From Ramlibacter lithotrophicus (GTDB taxonomy: Bacteria; Pseudomonadota; Gammaproteobacteria; Burkholderiales; Burkholderiaceae_C), in NCBI RefSeq assembly GCF_012184415.1, contig NZ_VTOX01000012.1, positions 1-64,000 of the forward strand: a stretch of 64,000 bases of DNA, written 5' to 3'. The notes below the pieces were generated by a model. It was given only the letters and a program-made list of their open reading frames with translations, was not told the origin of the DNA and ran no database searches. This document shows, in pieces, positions 62,449 through 64,000 of the stretch (position 1 is its first letter; the number at the start of each line of letters is the position of its first letter). Position numbers and translations under genes: made by a program.

Positions 62449-64000
62449 TAGGTGCGCACCCATGCGTTGCGGGCCGCCACGGCGTGGTGCCAGGCGCGCC
62501 GCAGCACGACAGGTGAGCGCGACTCCTCCGGGATCAGCAGCAGCGCCTGGTCCCGCAGGCGGGCGCCGAGCCGGGGGTTGCTGGTGAGCACCGCGAGTGG
62601 AAGCGCGAGCAGCAGGGGCACGGCCACAGGTGCCAGCCAGAGGGCGGCCTGCGCGTCCACGGCCATGGTGGCGGCCGCGAGCACGCCGATCACCAGCGTC
62701 ATCGGCACGAGCCGTTGCGCCGCTTCCCGCCACCGTATGCCGTTGGCGCTGCGGGGCGGCGATTGCCAGTGGAGTTCGATGCCGGTCAGCGCCACGACGA
62801 CGAACAGCGAATGCGCCAGCATCCGCACCGGCGCCTGCAGCAGCGACAGCGCCGTCTCGGTGGCGGCGCTGTGCAGCAGCGCGCTCGCGCCGCCGTAGCC
62901 GCCCTGCGACCGCCGCATGAAGACGGCCGCGAGCGCCAGCAGCCGCGGCATGAACAGCAGCGACAGCGTCCACGCCCACAGCGCCCGCAGTTCGGTCGGC
63001 AGCGGCTGCCAGCCGGGAGCGTCCGCCAGGCCCGAGAGCCAGAAGGCAGTGCCCAGGGACAGGAACGCCAGCCACAGCGGCGCCGACAGGTAGGACATCG
63101 CGCCGACGGCGAGCATCGCCCGATGCACGGGGTGCAGGCCGGGTTCGGCGATCAGCCTGGCGTTCTGCAGGTTGCCCTGGCACCAGCGCCGGTCGCGCTG
63201 CAGCTCCGACAGCAGGTCCGGCGGCTGCTGCTCGTAGCTGCCGGTCAGGTCCGAGACCAGCCAGACGTGGTAGCCCGCGCGACGCATCAGCGCCGCCTCG
63301 ACGAAGTCATGCGACATGATCGGCCCGGCCAGCCCGCCGCGGCCGGGGATCGGCGCCAGCGCGCAGTGGCGCATGAACGGTTCGATGCGGATGATGGCGT
63401 TGTGGCCCCAGTAGTGCGATTCGCCGAGCTGCCAGTACTGCATGCCCAGCGTGAACAGCCGGCCGGTCACGCGCGACGCGAACTGCTGCGCCCGCGCGTG
63501 CAGCGTCGCATGGCCGATCGCCTGGGTCGCGGTCTGGATGATGCCGGCGCTGGGGTGTGCTTCCATCAGCTTGACCATGGCGACCAGGCAGTCGCCGCTC
63601 ATCACGCTGTCGGCATCGAGCACCACCATGTAGCGGTAGTCGCGACCCCAGCGGCGGCAGAAGTCCGCCACGTTGCCGGCCTTGCGGTGCGTGCGGCGCG
63701 AGCGCAGCCGGTAGTAGATCTCGATCTGCGGCTGACGCGGGTCGGCGGCAAGCGCTTCGCGCAGCTGCGCCCAGGCGGCGCGCTCGTTGCCCACGATCGC
63801 GGCGTCCGAGCTGTCGGACAGGATGAACACGTCGAAGGATGCCGCGTGGCCGGTCGCCGCCACCGACTCGCAGGTCGCCCGCAGCCCCGCGAACACCGTG
63901 GCCACGTCCTCGTTGCAGATCGGCATGACGAGCGCAGTGCGGACGTCGGGCGCCAGGACGTCGGCGTGCACCTGCGCCGCCGAGAGCGCGTGCTCGTCGC
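62448..64000 (-). CDS. mdoH: glucan biosynthesis glucosyltransferase H (5'-truncated by window edge)
   Basis: The visible 517 C-terminal residues belong to MdoH/OpgH, the inner-membrane enzyme that makes the beta-1,2-glucan backbone of osmoregulated periplasmic glucans from UDP-glucose. Seen are TALVMPICNEDV, VFILSDSSD, MVVLDADSVMSG and IMSHDFVEAALMRRAG, with the catalytic QRDRRWCQGN. Membrane helices follow in the C-terminal third. The frame stays open to the window end, so the N-terminal membrane part lies outside. The stop TAG at 62448 lies in the inverted repeat. Confidence 0.94.
   Translation of the reverse strand, partial: DEHALSAAQVHADVLAPDVRTALVMPICNEDVATVFAGLRATCESVAATGHAASFDVFILSDSSDAAIVGNERAAWAQLREALAADPRQPQIEIYYRLRSRRTHRKAGNVADFCRRWGRDYRYMVVLDADSVMSGDCLVAMVKLMEAHPSAGIIQTATQAIGHATLHARAQQFASRVTGRLFTLGMQYWQLGESHYWGHNAIIRIEPFMRHCALAPIPGRGGLAGPIMSHDFVEAALMRRAGYHVWLVSDLTGSYEQQPPDLLSELQRDRRWCQGNLQNARLIAEPGLHPVHRAMLAVGAMSYLSAPLWLAFLSLGTAFWLSGLADAPGWQPLPTELRALWAWTLSLLFMPRLLALAAVFMRRSQGGYGGASALLHSAATETALSLLQAPVRMLAHSLFVVVALTGIELHWQSPPRSANGIRWREAAQRLVPMTLVIGVLAAATMAVDAQAALWLAPVAVPLLLALPLAVLTSNPRLGARLRDQALLLIPEESRSPVVLRRAWHHAVAARNAWVRT

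Overview
The window is a 64 kb, GC-rich (roughly two thirds GC by eye), densely packed bacterial chromosome segment. A beta-proteobacterium of the Burkholderiales is the best guess. This is inference from an H-NS/BpH3-type nucleoid protein, the cysM-NUDIX-TusA block beside tRNA-Leu(CAA), an AscD-like ferredoxin reductase, mdoH/opgH, and the REP-like GC-rich hairpin repeats. No rRNA, CRISPR array, prophage or complete insertion sequence was seen.

Layout: (1) 1-2909, housekeeping: TusA-like protein, NUDIX hydrolase and CysM (minus), then tRNA-Leu and a methyltransferase (plus). (2) 2965-3534, a small lipoprotein. (3) 3711-9911, the export machine of a Wzy-dependent capsule/exopolysaccharide: YjbH-like protein, Wza, Wzb phosphatase, Wzc tyrosine kinase. 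(4) 10010-32478, one long overlapping plus-strand operon opened by an EPS-type MarR regulator with its own sigma70-like promoter. It encodes TviB/TviC (UDP-GlcNAcA and UDP-GalNAcA), a fused MDR-Gfo/Idh oxidoreductase, two aminotransferase/acyltransferase sets, a HisH-HisF-WbpG amidination set, glycosyltransferases, a PaaK/CapK-like ligase, a Wzx flippase, a heparinase-like lyase and a Wzy polymerase. (5) 32885-38784, a UDP-GlcNAc 2-epimerase gene bordered by two gene-free stretches, then a visibly less GC-rich module for an N-acetylated 6-deoxy-L-hexosamine (probably L-QuiNAc or L-RhaNAc) with a WbuB-like transferase. A WecA-like initiating transferase follows on the minus strand. (6) 40404-41927, an H-NS protein and a PDZ protein that looks like an inactive S1C protease.

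(7) 42103-54458, a second glycan cluster, mostly minus strand: WecE and WecF (TDP-Fuc4NAc), a second flippase, two methyltransferases, GT4 and GT2 transferases, a perosamine-synthase-like aminotransferase, a cupin, and Gmd, Fcl and ManC (GDP-mannose to GDP-fucose and GDP-perosamine). A sugar formyltransferase at 56950 may belong with it. (8) 54459-57870, REP-like repeats split by a well-preserved 268 bp MITE with CTAG target duplication, then an SDR protein, a ferredoxin reductase and the formyltransferase. (9) 57932-62232, a glycine-repeat secreted protein and several uncharacterised small genes that look partly duplicated, ending in a J-domain membrane protein. (10) 62448-64000, the 3' part of mdoH/opgH, cut by the window edge.

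Taken together this is a surface-glycan island: nucleotide-sugar synthesis, chain assembly, flipping, polymerisation and regulated export. The chemistry points to an acidic diamino/acetamidino sugar polymer from the first cluster and a neutral 6-deoxy(amino)sugar chain from the second. The least conventional parts are the bi-domain oxidoreductase, the amidination set with a HisF lacking one catalytic aspartate, the lyase without a signal peptide, the pseudoprotease, the MITE and the unknown 59-62 kb genes.
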